Assembly (NCBI RefSeq): GCF_000787575.1
Contig: NW_012236506.1
Span: 66,225-130,224 of the forward strand
Length of the DNA stretch: 64,000 nt
Origin: Acytostelium subglobosum LB1
Taxonomy: Eukaryota; Evosea; Eumycetozoa; Acytosteliales; Acytosteliaceae
Direction: 5' to 3'
Part shown: one piece after another, positions 1 through 10,423 of the stretch
Numbering within the stretch: position 1 is the first letter of the stretch
How the letters are laid out: the number at the start of each line of letters is the position of its first letter
Program-made: the position numbers and the translations under genes
The notes under the pieces: model-generated
The model's database searches: none
The model's input: the letters and a program-made list of their open reading frames with translations, nothing else
Told to the model about the DNA's origin: nothing

Positions 1-189
1 AAGTGGTGGGTCAATCCAAACTTAATGTGTTAGTACTGTAGGGCTTGTGGAAGTGGAGTTGTTCAACCCCAATAACTTCAATCAGAGTTACAATTACAAT
101 CTAATATAATGAATGCTCTAATTCATTCATCCATAAGTTGAAGCAATATTATAATATAAGTATTTATTGATTATCTACATAATAACTCA

Positions 190-1434
190 ATGAAGATGAA
201 GATGAATAATAATAATACTTCCAATGACAATGATAATTTCAAAATTGAAATTCATCGATCACCATCAGACTATAATGAATCCATAGTTCCTGATATTGAC
301 AATAATTTATCAAGTAGTAGTGGTAGTAATAGTAGTAATATTAGTAATAATAGTAATAATAGTAATAGTGATAATATTGATAATAATAATTTGTCAACTT
401 CAACAATACCATTACATGTTACACTTGGAGGTATAAAGGTCGAGGATCCAAATGGAAATATATTACCTTTTGTTAGTTTATGGGAGAATAGAAGATGTGT
501 TGTAGTTGTATTTAGAAGATTCGGTTGCTTTGTTTGTCGACTACAAGCATTGGATGTATCATGTCTGAAACCTCAACTTGATAAGTTGGGTATTAGTCTA
601 ATAGGTATTGGATTCGATGCTGAAGGAATGAAAGATGTAAGTTCCATCTCTCAATCAATCACTTCCTTCACTGATTACTCACTCAATTTTACTTTTATTT
701 GATAGTTTATCGATGGTAACTACTTCTCTGGCGAGTTGTTCTTGGATAGGAACAAGTCATTGTATAGGACTCTGAGGCTCAAGAAGATGGGCCTGAAAGC
801 AACGATCAATGGTGTTGCAAAGACTCACTTTAAGATTTATAGGATATTGAGGAAGGAGATACCTCATGATTATAAAGGTGATGGATGGCAACTGGGTGGA
901 TACTATGTAATGGGTCCACAGCCCCAAGGAATGCACTATGAAGCTAGACAACGAACCTTTGCCGATACATTCGATATGAACATGTTACTTAAGGCTTGTA
1001 ATCAACCTTATCCAGAGATACTGCCACCTCACTTGGTATCAAAATCTACAGCCACTGATGACGAGGAGTCTAAACATCAAACTGGTCTGGATGAGAACAT
1101 TACACTTCCAAAGCCACTTACACTATCGAGGAATACTTCTCTTCACTTTGGACTACCAATGACCTCTTCCCCTATTGATTCAATTGCCAGTACTAAGACC
1201 AATTCAAATCATTCATCGCCAAAGTTGATATCACCAAGTCGCTTGAGTGAATCACCAAGGTTGGCACAACAAACAATCATCACTCCACTCCATTTGGACC
1301 CAGTAGCATCAATCAACACAGTAACGTCAACATCCAAAGCCACTACCTTTGGTCAAATGTCCAAACATCAATCAAGGCGACCATACGGCGGCAAGCTCAC
1401 AACATTGAAGCCAGCTGCTACAGTACCATATTGA
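190..1434 (+). CDS. PRXL2/AhpC-TSA-like thioredoxin-fold protein
   Basis: Two coding exons, 190-636 and 706-1434, join in phase 0 across a 69-base GTAAGT...TAG intron and give 391 residues. About the first 72 residues are Asn/Ser-rich filler. A thioredoxin-fold domain follows, with a C113-x-x-C116 pair (GCFVCRLQ) and, after the intron, the blocks GELFLDRNKSLYR and GGYYVMGPQPQG that match the PRXL2/FAM213 (AhpC-TSA_2) peroxiredoxin-like family. Known members are proposed redox regulators or prostamide/prostaglandin F synthases; which activity applies here is not visible. The final ~140 residues are Ser/Thr/Pro-rich with no recognised domain. The first ATG in the open frame is used. The gene converges on the ketoacyl-CoA synthase gene, 129 bases away. 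Confidence 0.85.
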
Positions 1435-1563
1435 TTGACTTATTGATTGAATAAAGTGTACACTACGAGAGTAGCTATCCTCTCGACCTAATTAATCTGT
1501 TTGATAAAGTGTAAATGTGATCTTGTTATAAAGTGTATTTGGATATCATCGTCATCACAACGT

Positions 1564-3165
1564 TTAGATATCCTTGAGTGATTGCCAGACAGCACTGTTG
1601 CACTTGAATCCAGAGCCAAATGCCAACTGCCAGACCTTCTCTCCACTCTTGACGTGGTGCTGCTTCTCAATAAAGTTGAGCTCGTACCAAATGGACGAGG
1701 AACTGGTGTTTCCGTAACGGTAGAGGGTGGCGCGCGATGGCTCCACGTCGTACTCGGACAGGTTGAAGTTCTGCTCCAGTCCATCAATGACGGCACGACC
1801 ACCGGCATGGATACAGAAGTGATCAAAGGCCTTCTTGAAGTTGGGCACGTAGGGCTGGATCTTCTTGGACGACAGCTTGCGGTAGCACAGATGCAGGAAG
1901 AACTTGATCTGCTCGCTCATTGGCAGCACCATTGGGCCAAGGATTGTAAGGTTGGTCTTGAGGGCCTCACCGACGACGGCCATCAGGTCGCGACCGGTGG
2001 CCAAACGCACACCCTTGTTGCCCTGGCAGTCCTCGGTTTGGTAGACGGCGTTGTAGGCAGTGTCGTGAGCCTTGGTGACACGGACCGAGGCGAGCAGCTT
2101 GTACTTGCCAGTCCAGTAGTACTTTGACTTGTTGGACAGCATGATGGCAGCGCCACCCATACGGAACAGTGTGTTGGTCAGGAGCATAGCCTTCTCATTG
2201 CCGCGATACCAGTTCTGAGTGATGTTCTCTGTTGAGAGTACCACTGCAATGGCATTCTTGTGAACCTGGAGCAATTGCTTGGCCAGGTCAATCGAGACAA
2301 CACTTGCAGAGCATCCCATACCTGAAAGGTTGTAGCTTAGAATATCATGTCTCATCTTGTACTTGTTAATCATCTATAAAGTTGAAGTTGAGTTAGTGAT
2401 AGGTGTTACATCGTGATGAGTTGATTGAATGAATGAACATACCATTGCAGCTAGCGATGGGGTTGGATTGAATAGACTGCAATTGACGATGAGGATGTCG
2501 ATGTCTTGTGGTCTAATCTTGGTCTTGGCGAAGAGTTCGTCGAGACAGCCAGAGAGAACCATGTCGGACTCTTGACGAGCGGACTCCATGCTAGTGTCGG
2601 GCACAGGCTTGGTGATTCCGGGTGGGAAATAGGTGTCGTTTCCGAGACCAGTACGATAGAGGAGCTTCTTCTGGAACTCGATCGAGTCCTTGTCGAACCA
2701 GCCGACGTGCTCAGTGTGCTTGACAAAGAACTCGTGAGTGATCTTGTACTTGTCGTCTGGCTGGAAGACAGAGAAGTCGACGAGGTAGACGGGCTTGCGA
2801 CGCTTGGACATCAGTACCGAGACGACCATGATAATGAGCAGCAATGAGCCAAAGGCGATGGACAGCGCCACGTAGATGGTGGTGGGCTCCTGGTTGATGA
2901 ACTCGTGGATAAGCATGTCCTGGAACTTGTTGAACACGTCCAGGAACAGCTCGCTCCTGTTGTACACGTAGGCAATGTTGACGACGATCACAGGGATCAA
3001 CAAAACGATGAAACTTATGAATGAGTTGGTCTTCCATGCCGAGTAACCAGTCTTGACCTCTGTCAAGTTTGCCGCTCTATCTGGGTAGTAATAGGACTTG
3101 ACCTCCTCTACAGGTGGAGCCGGCTTCTTCTGCTCCTGCTGCTGTTGTTGCTGCTGTTGTTCCAT
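1564..3165 (-). CDS. FAE1-type 3-ketoacyl-CoA synthase (fatty acid elongase)
   Basis: Exons 3165-2443 and 2373-1564 join in phase 0 over a 69-base intron, giving 510 residues. A Gln-rich start is followed by two membrane segments (about residues 47-68 and 95-119), as in plant KCS enzymes that sit in the ER and condense malonyl-CoA with acyl-CoA. The catalytic triad is complete: Cys262 in NLSGMGCSAS, His430 in FCIHAGGRAV and Asn463 in YRYGNTSSSS. The spacings C-H 168 and H-N 33 equal those of Arabidopsis FAE1 (C223, H391, N424). The length also fits FAE1-type enzymes (~500 residues). A role in very-long-chain lipid or spore-wall lipid synthesis is inferred. The start is the ATG just after an A-run; the gene is divergent from the GST gene at 3948. 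Confidence 0.93.
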
Positions 3166-3947
3166 TTTTTGAAACTAAATATCTAAACACAACTTGTAAT
3201 ATATTAATGTAATAGTATAAGTATATGTATGTTGTGTGTGTGTATGTTTGAAATGATAATGAATGAATGGGGGTTGGTGTTGATTGTCAAGTTGATTCGC
3301 CGACCCATCTGCATACGTGGACTAACCTATATGCATGGGACAATGCCCACTTTTTTATCACAACTCAAGGTGAATCTTAAGTTCTAGAACTTAAGCGCCA
3401 CACTGTGCCTTCTTTGGGTCAAAAGAGGGTTAAAGCTCAACTTTTTAAATTAAATTAAAATTCGACCCCTCTCACCTTGTTCAATTTCTGTTTGATCACC
3501 TGATTTGCGATGTCCATGTCTCCTGTCTATTGTCGCCATTATGATCATGTGACAAAATATAAGGGCAGGGGTAGGGTAAGTAATGGTAGCCCAATGTTTG
3601 AAATAGACATACATCATCATCATAGACTGCATTCATTCATTCATTCAATCTCTCTCTTTGGTCGAAACGTTGGTTGCTTGGATCTTGGTATTCTTTCTTG
3701 TTCATTCACACACACTCTCACAAATACAACAATATCTGGCTTTGGTGTTGACAACAAGCAACAACAAACACACCCACCTTTTGTGATGTTGGTCCCACTT
3801 ACCAAACTTGGTGGGGCGTCTTGCTTCCAATATCCACTCACTCCTAAACAAGGATGATGCATAAGACTGAGTGATGTTCATTCATATCTTAATTAATACA
3901 TTCATATTAGTATTATATCATTCAACAAAGAAACAAATATTCTAACA
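3166..3947. other. Intergenic spacer, divergent promoter region
   Basis: No convincing gene. It separates the divergent starts of the ketoacyl-CoA synthase and the first GST. It holds a G-rich run at 3561-3579, short CATT/TTCA repeats around 3630-3660, and an open frame at 3510-3857 whose composition (His runs, CA-rich) does not look like protein coding. Confidence 0.6.
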
Positions 3948-4754
3948 ATGTCTAATGCAAAGATTGAATTCTATGGTTGTGGATCACCAAATGTTGTGAA
4001 GGTGAGTAGTTCAATACATTCATCATGCTTTCATTGAGAGAATAATGATGGTGACTTACCTTAACATATACTTTGACGACAGGTACATCTATTTTTCAAA
4101 GCCCTTGGAGTACCTTTCAATTACCATGAGGTAAAGTGGAGAGATGGAGAGCAGTACAAACCAGAGTTTGTAAAGATCAATCCAAACTCAAAGTTGCCGG
4201 CAATTGTTGACCATGATGTTGCCGGTGGACCAATCACCGTGTTTGAAAGTGGCAACATTCTATTGTACTTGGCAAACAAGTATGGCAAGTTCATCCCAAA
4301 CGTCCAGACTGATTTGCAAGGTCACACCGAGGTGATGAACTGGTTGTTCTGGCAGATGGCCAACCTCGGTCCAATCTTTGGCAACTGGTACCACTTCTCT
4401 GTGTACGCGCCTGAGAAGTACCAGTACTCAATCACCAGGTTCACCAACGAGCTGTCTCGTCTGTTCCATGTGCTCAATCGCACATTAGAGACACGCCACT
4501 TTGTAGCAGGCAACGAGTACACCATTGCTGACATGGCTATCTTCCCATGGGCTAGAATCTACAACTTTGTTCCAGGTTGCACCAAGGAGGAATTCCCCAA
4601 CCTCGATGCCTACATCACTCGCATCAAACAGATAAAGTCTGTCCAAGAGTTTGAGGCGTACGAGGCCGAGCAGAATGCCAAGAACCCTCGTACAGAGCCA
4701 ACTGAGGAGCAACGCAAGAACATGTTTGGTGTTGATGGCAGGAACACAAAGTAG
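3948..4754 (+). CDS. Glutathione S-transferase, YfcG/Ure2-like (Nu-type)
   Basis: Exons 3948-4001 (18 codons) and 4083-4754 encode 241 residues. The N-terminal thioredoxin-fold half runs IEFYGCGSPNVVK, then KINPNSKLPAIVD with the cis-Pro, then FESGNILLYLA with the Glu-Ser pair that binds the glutathione gamma-glutamate. The helical half contains NWLFWQMANLGPIFGN and ends in FVAGNEYTIADMAIFPW, the N-capping-box region. This pattern matches bacterial YfcG/YghU and fungal Ure2-like GSTs, which act on disulfides and peroxides. The short first exon is supported because the family expects exactly this N-terminus. A second, unrelated GST follows 446 bases downstream on the same strand. Confidence 0.93.
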
Positions 4755-5200
4755 ACTCTAAGTGGAGGTTCTTCCTCCTTATTCAAGATCAAATCAACTA
4801 TATGGAGTGTTGTTGCGATCTTCAACGATGTTCCATTGACCTTTGTAAATACATATGACTTCTTCGGCTTCATTCCTCTAACCACGAGGTGTGCTTGCGG
4901 AATGCAGTCGATCGTTCGGAAATCAATTTTGAAGATCATGATCAACTGAAAAACCTTCATCAGTTCCATCTATTCTGGAACCCACGGTTACAACTTTGCC
5001 AAAGAGTTTGTCAAAGGACATCCCTTGACAGATGTCATCTAATTACCCTGAGTGTAGAGTAGGTAGTCTATTATTATTTAAAGGTTGACGTCAGTGATCT
5101 TCAATCATCAAATCAACAAATCAACAAATCAATCAATCAATCAAATCAACTAAATAATACAAGTTAAATCCAATAACTAATACTTACATATCTCCAAACA
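4755..5200. other. Spacer between the two GST genes with a coding-like stretch
   Basis: No gene can be assigned. About 4760-4970 lacks the AT-rich, repeat-rich look of other spacers, and its minus strand has an open frame reading ...VVRGMKPKKSYVFTKVNG..., which could be a gene remnant. From 5100 to 5190 the DNA becomes AATCAACAA-type repeats, probably the promoter of the next GST gene. Confidence 0.4.
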
Positions 5201-5873
5201 ATGTCCACTCCAACTCTATTCTATGTATGTTTCTCCTACACAATCATTTGATTGATTGCCAGTGATTCTAACAATAATCCACTCATAGTTTGATGGCCGC
5301 GCTCGTGGTGAGGTCTCCAGACTCCTCTTTGCCTACTCTGGTAACAAGTATACCGATTCTCGTAATCCATTCCCATTGCAGGATGAGTTGATCGAGAAGT
5401 CAACTTTTGGAAAGCTTCCATATTATGAGGATGAGAATGTCCACCTTGCTCAGTCTGTGGCCATTGAGTTTTATCTTGCCGATCATCTCGGTCTGACCGG
5501 CTCCAACACCATAGAGAAGGCCCAGATCCTCCAATACACTTTGTTGCCAGGTGACCTGTATGTACCATACTTTGCCGCATTCTTGGCCAACGACGAGCCT
5601 GCTTTGAAGACCTTTGCCAGTGAGACCTCACCCAAGGTATTCAAGAAGTTGGAGGCTCTTCTCATTAAGGCAGGTGGCTCATATCTTGTCAATAACAAGT
5701 TCAGCTGGGCAGACATTAGCATCTTCAACTTGTTGGACTTCTTCCATCAGCAACCAGGTAACCTTGTTGAGGTACTCCAGCCATTCCCAACATTGCTCGC
5801 CTACCACAAGAAGATTGGATCAATTCCACAGATTGCTGAGTACCTTAAGAACAGAGCCACAACGGTCTTCTAA
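5201..5873 (+). CDS. Glutathione S-transferase, sigma-like
   Basis: Exon 1 (5201-5224) carries only MSTPTLFY; exon 2 (5289-5873) continues with FDGRARGEVSRLLFAYSG, giving 202 residues, the normal length for a cytosolic GST. Tyr8 followed by F-D-G-R-A-R-G-E matches the catalytic Tyr region of sigma-class enzymes such as hematopoietic prostaglandin D synthase. GKLPYYEDENVHLAQSVAIE carries the cis-Pro and the Gln-Ser pair for glutathione. The C-terminal half has NKFSWADISIFNLLDF, the N-capping box. The intron falls directly after the catalytic Tyr codon. Substrates cannot be told from sequence. It lies in tandem with the YfcG-like GST, but the two proteins are not recent duplicates. Confidence 0.92.
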
Positions 5874-6106
5874 TGATGATGGACATATCTAAATAAACAT
5901 TGTAGTATCCTATCTATCTTATTATTATTTGTTATATCTTTAGAACTTGAATATATGAATTAATGAATGAATGAAAGAATGAATGGATGGTGCACAATGA
6001 AGAGGGTGTGAGTTAGACAAGTGATTGAGATTGCTTTATTGGGCATGATAGATATAGAGCTAGAGATAACAGATAGAGAGATATATAATACATACAAGGT
6101 GTAGTA

Positions 6107-7699
6107 ATGTCAACACTCTATAAATCATTATTGAAGGATGGAATAGCATTGATTGGTACAGATCAACATAACATAGTGGACTATGAGAATTGCATGACGG
6201 CTGATGCATTGCGATTTGTAGCAGAGTTACATAGACGCTTTGACAATGAACGTCTAAACCTACTTAATCAACGTATCAAACGACAAGCTGCATTCGTAGA
6301 GAATGGATACAATCTTGCTCCACCAGACGACACTACACACATCAGGGAGGACAAGACTTGGAGGGTGGCGCAAATACCTCAAGTGCTACAGGATCGCAGC
6401 GCAGACATTGTCTGTCTGAACGTCACATCACTTGAAGATCTGGAGGCATGCATGATGTCTGGAGCAACGGGCGTGCAGGTGGACTTTGATGATGGCTTCC
6501 AATGTGGCTGGTCAAACGTGAACAAAGGATTGAAGAACATCAACACAGTCATTGGAAAGCATCTCCACAACAAGGACATTGCGCTGCTACTGATGCGGCC
6601 AAGGTCTCTTAACCTGTCCGAGTACCATATGCTGGTCGATGGAGAGCCTGTTGCTGGCGCATTGTTCGACTTTGGCATCCACATGTATCACAATGGAAGA
6701 GTGTTGCTCGATGCTGGACGCGGACCATTCTTCTACATCCCCAAGCTCGAGGGTCGCTACGAGGCACTGTGGTGGAACCGAGTGTTGTCATTCAGTGAGC
6801 AGCATCTCGGAATAAGCCATGGTGCCACCAAGGTAATAGTACTCATTGAGAACATCCAGGCGGCGTTTGAGATGCCCGAGATGTTATACTACCTCAAGGA
6901 CTATGCAGTGGCGCTCAACACTGGTCGATGGGACTACATATTCTCTGTGGTCAAGGCATTCTCTGGCAGTAGTGATCATGTGTTCCCCGAGAGAAGTCAG
7001 TTGGGTCTTGATCAAGACTTCCTTCAAGGTTATTATAGGTTGTTGGTCAACACTTGCCACGAACTTGGAGCATTGGCCACAGGTGGCATGTCGCCTCAAT
7101 TCCCATTAAGTGGCGGGATGTCTACCTCTTTGACAGACATCGAGAAAGAGCAAGTCTTTAAAGGAAAGTCATTCGAGGCTGGAATGGGTTTTGATGGCGC
7201 GCTGGTTGCTCATCCATCCGCTGTTCAATCATGTAAGGATGCGTTTAAGAGTATAGTCATGCCATCATCAACATCCCCAAGTACGTATTACAAGATGATA
7301 CTCACATGTCCAAAGGGAGAGATCACAGACAAAGACGTCCGAGCATCGATAGAAGTATTCTTCAAGTACATACACAGTTGGTTCGCTCTGGAACAAGGTG
7401 CACTTCCACTCAATGGCATTGTGGAGGACTTGGCCACTGCAGAGATCAACAGAGCATTGCTTTGGAAATGGATACGCTTCCACACCAAGACAAAGGAGGG
7501 CCACACCATCAGTTTCAAACTAGTGGTCGACACTATCAAAGAGCTGATGGATCAGGGTCATATGATGAATCCCGTTGACAAGGTGGACCTGTTCCGAATC
7601 ATCAGTGTCCTTCTTTATTCCCATTCGTTTGTCGACTTTATGACAACGGTCATGTATCCATTTGTAACAACAATCAGTTTCGACTCGCCAAAGCTGTGA
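6107..7699 (+). CDS. Malate synthase (glyoxylate cycle)
   Basis: An intronless frame of 530 residues, close to the usual ~535 of type A malate synthases, which condense glyoxylate with acetyl-CoA to malate. Family blocks are visible in order: SGATGVQVDFDDGFQCGW, LLLMRPRSLNLSEYHML, GRGPFFYIPKLEGRYEA, KVIVLIENIQAAFEMPEMLY, LNTGRWDYIFSVVKAF and VEDLATAEINRALLWKWI, the last holding the conserved Glu-Asp pair expected near the active site. The protein ends in Ser-Pro-Lys-Leu. The last three residues, PKL, resemble a weak peroxisomal PTS1 rather than canonical SKL, so peroxisomal import is plausible but unproven. The gene converges on PIG-A with 97 bases between stops. Confidence 0.96.
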   Translation: MSTLYKSLLKDGIALIGTDQHNIVDYENCMTADALRFVAELHRRFDNERLNLLNQRIKRQAAFVENGYNLAPPDDTTHIREDKTWRVAQIPQVLQDRSADIVCLNVTSLEDLEACMMSGATGVQVDFDDGFQCGWSNVNKGLKNINTVIGKHLHNKDIALLLMRPRSLNLSEYHMLVDGEPVAGALFDFGIHMYHNGRVLLDAGRGPFFYIPKLEGRYEALWWNRVLSFSEQHLGISHGATKVIVLIENIQAAFEMPEMLYYLKDYAVALNTGRWDYIFSVVKAFSGSSDHVFPERSQLGLDQDFLQGYYRLLVNTCHELGALATGGMSPQFPLSGGMSTSLTDIEKEQVFKGKSFEAGMGFDGALVAHPSAVQSCKDAFKSIVMPSSTSPSTYYKMILTCPKGEITDKDVRASIEVFFKYIHSWFALEQGALPLNGIVEDLATAEINRALLWKWIRFHTKTKEGHTISFKLVVDTIKELMDQGHMMNPVDKVDLFRIISVLLYSHSFVDFMTTVMYPFVTTISFDSPKL

Positions 7700-7796
7700 A
7701 TGATCGATCCAATATAAACAATGACAGTTGCTCGTGTTCCTGTCCTATATATGTACGTTGTGCTTGCTTGCTCGCTCGCTCGCCTCCCAATATTGT

Positions 7797-9308
7797 CTAT
7801 TTGTATCCAACAAGTTCACCTTGATAGGGGAAATCTATTGCCTCATCAATGTCCTCGCGAGGCATGTACCATTCGAGGAAGCGGAACAACAGGTTGTCAA
7901 AGGCCACGACCATGCAGTTCAGTTTGCCAGCCCATAGTCCACATCCAACGAATCGACGCAGACGCTCGATGAATGGAACCTTGGGTGCCAGTGAGATGAC
8001 CTCGTAGACGGCCTCGGTTCTGCGCGCCACGTCATTCCAGTCATACATCGAACGAACCTCCTCATGAGTCTCCAACAGCATTGGTTTGAGGTTGAGGATG
8101 GCGTGTGTCAGTTTCTCTTCGAGATCCTCGGACTTGGGCTGCGCCAGTGAGATCATGTGGGGCGGCAGCACCTCGGGAACACCACCGACCTTTGTGCTGA
8201 CGACGTAGAGGCCGCAGCTGGCCGCCTCGACGATGGCAATGCAGAAGGCTTCAGTGAGTGATGAGTTGAGGAAGATGTCGCCACGTACCAACACATTCCT
8301 GACGTTTGAATGCTTGACACTGCCAAGTAACTCCACTCTGTCGTGCAATTGATGCTTCTCTCGCATCTCCTCTAGTGACACACGCTTTGGTCCGTCGCCA
8401 CCAATGATGAAGTGTGCATTTGGGAACCTCTTACATATGTTTGGAATGATATCAATGATCAGATCAATGCCCTTTCTATATACTAGTCGACTCATGATTA
8501 CAATAGTGACTAGTTGATTGATTGATTGATCAATGTTAGTCGGTTGGGTCGTGTACATACTCCAGCCAAGGACACTTACTCTTGTTTGGATCTCTCTTTG
8601 ATGGATCGGGCGTGAACTGAGTGGTATCGACTGCATTGGGGATGACTGATACAAGGTGAGGATCAAGCTGTGCTCGTAGCACTGTATTCTCTTTGCTTGT
8701 GTTTGATACACATATGACGTGAGAGATATCTGACAGCGAGAACTTGAGTAGTTTGTTCATATGAATCGATGATGCATCTGCGAAACCAAACAAAGAGTGA
8801 TCTGTAAAGCATGTACTATATCCCATAGTTCTTCCATGTAGTATACTCTCGTGAGCAAGTGTGGAGAATGCCTAATGAATGTATAGTGTAAGTATGTTGT
8901 CTGTCAACTCGTGTTGATGATGACACTTACTTGATGACAATGTACTATCTCTATTCTCTCACGTATCAATATCTGACGGAAGAGAGGAAAGGTGAAGAAG
9001 AGTGTGGGGAAGGAGTTCTGGTTGTAGAATGGTGCCTGTGGCGTGTAGTAGACTTTGAGGCCGTTGGTGAGGTAGCGAACACCGAATCGATTGCCATAGT
9101 TATGTGTGATGATGATCACTTTGTTGCCTCGTTTGATAAGACATTGTGACAGTTGATATAAATGCTCTTCCACTCCACCCATATTAGGATAGAAGAAGTC
9201 TGATATCATTGCTATCCTATACTTGCGCCCACTATCTGCACCTGTGTTGCTACTGCTACTTGTTGTTGTAGTCGTCATTGAGGTAGAAGTATCATTTGTA
9301 TTATTCAT
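7797..9308 (-). CDS. pigA: PIG-A, GlcNAc-PI transferase catalytic subunit
   Basis: Exons 9308-8931, 8871-8580 and 8509-7797 give 460 residues. The protein is a GT4 glycosyltransferase that starts GPI-anchor synthesis by moving GlcNAc from UDP-GlcNAc to phosphatidylinositol on the cytosolic ER face. It shows [20 protein letters not shown] near the N-terminus, [14 protein letters not shown] across the first intron, [11 protein letters not shown], then [27 protein letters not shown] and the donor-binding motif [20 protein letters not shown]. Intron 2 restores [11 protein letters not shown], typical of the family. A hydrophobic stretch near the C-terminus and the order of blocks match PIG-A rather than other GT4 enzymes. 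The ~27 N-terminal residues before RKYRIAMIS are Thr/Ser-rich and lineage-specific. Confidence 0.94.
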
Positions 9309-9660
9309 TGTGATATAAGTATGTATATCTCTCTATCTCTGTGCGTTAAGTGAATGATCGGTCGATAGATAGTTTGATTGATGGCTGTGTGAAGAGATAA
9401 GTTGCGTATGTCCTGTTTTGGATTCCTTTTGCTCACACAACCTTGTTTGTGACTCATCTCTTTAACCTTATTTAGTAATGTTGGACCACGAACAACACAC
9501 CTTTATAAGTTGGACCAAGGATTGCACAATCCAATATCATTAGCTTAAATACAAAGATACAAATTAGAGATAAGATAAAGAGATACAAATGAATGATAAT
9601 TGTATTAAAGTAATAATTGAATTCAATAATGAATTGACAGATAGACAAAGAACTCATTTA
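9309..9660. other. Divergent spacer between pigA and a small gene
   Basis: AT-rich non-coding DNA with TAGATAGA-type and TTGATTGA-type short repeats around 9325-9390. Nothing else is recognisable. It must hold the promoters of both flanking genes. Confidence 0.5.
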
Positions 9661-10034
9661 ATGAGTAAACTCATACCTTATGAGAAATGTATTGCNAAAG
9701 GATGTAATGCTGTCTAATGGTAATCTAAAGAAGATACACCATGCCAATCTACCTGTCATCGATGGCAATATTTTCCATCAACAAACAACAATGTATTGGA
9801 GAGATGTTAAAGTATTGGAAACATTATGCCATGACCTTGAGTTCTTGAAAGGTACGTTGCAGAACATAACTTGATTCTCAAAGTAATTAACAATGATATG
9901 ATATCATTATAGAGTTCAAAGACTTCCCCGATGGTCATCCATTGTTCACATACAAGCATGAGGACAAAGGTGAGACAATCATTCACAAAGAGAACTCAAA
10001 CAAACTGGCCCATCAAGAGGCAATATTCATTTGA
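9661..10034 (+). CDS. Small uncharacterised protein (~103 aa), one ambiguous base
   Basis: No known family is recognised. Exon 2 (9913-10034) follows a 61-base GTACGT...TAG intron (9852-9912) and reads EFKDFPDGHPLFTYKHEDKG, ending IFI. Upstream coding sequence contains KKIHHANLPVIDGNIFHQQ. The ATG at 9661 (MSKLIPYEKCIAK...) is in frame with the rest only if the undetermined base N at 9696 is an extra base in the assembly; taken literally, the frame from 9661 stops within 20 codons, and a frame from about 9680 is open instead. The protein is rich in Lys and His and has no membrane segment or signal peptide. It lies divergent to pigA. Confidence 0.5.
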
Positions 10035-10423
10035 TCATATCCAAGCCAATGTATATAGAATAGATAAACAAATAATGTTGTTGTACTAAATATATTAATA
10101 CTTTTATTATTATTATTGTTGTTGTTTGGAATTAAAGTGAACAACCATATGGTTAATGGTTGTTATGATCGAAGGTGTCCATTCCAATTATTAAACAATC
10201 CTTCATCATCAAGTATCTTTGGGCTACTCACTTGCATTCCTTTTCTCCAATTGATGCATCCACTCTCTATCAAATATACCATTGTGTCCTTGATTGATTG
10301 TTGGCGTTCCAAGTTACCAACCATCTCTTCTCAACTATAGTACATCTTTAAGATTGCGTCCTCGCATGGAGAGGACAGGGTGTCTAAGGAACGCAAGAAC
10401 ACCCTACCCCTATTGAAGGGAGC
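10035..10423. other. Spacer 3' of both neighbours, with palindrome
   Basis: Lies between the stop codons of the small plus-strand gene and of minus-strand eIF5A. It contains a perfect 12-base palindrome AACCATATGGTT at 10143-10154 and the hairpin cluster described separately. The open frame at 10116-10340 has no protein-like features. Confidence 0.5.
10354..10421 (-). other. Hairpin cluster abutting the eIF5A stop codon
   Basis: GTCCTC (10358-10363) pairs with GAGGAC (10371-10376) around a 7-base loop. AGGGTGT (10377-10383) pairs with ACACCCT (10399-10405). CCCT/AGGG at 10408-10420 forms a weak third stem. An alternative pairing joins TTGCGT (10354-10359) with ACGCAA (10391-10396). The cluster starts within a few bases of the eIF5A stop, so it may be a 3' UTR structure; an independent small RNA on either strand is possible. 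Confidence 0.4.

Noticed and set aside
3510-3857. 115-codon plus-strand open frame before the first GST
   Set aside because: Driven by CA/CT repeats, with His and Thr runs and no conserved block; it lies in a divergent promoter.
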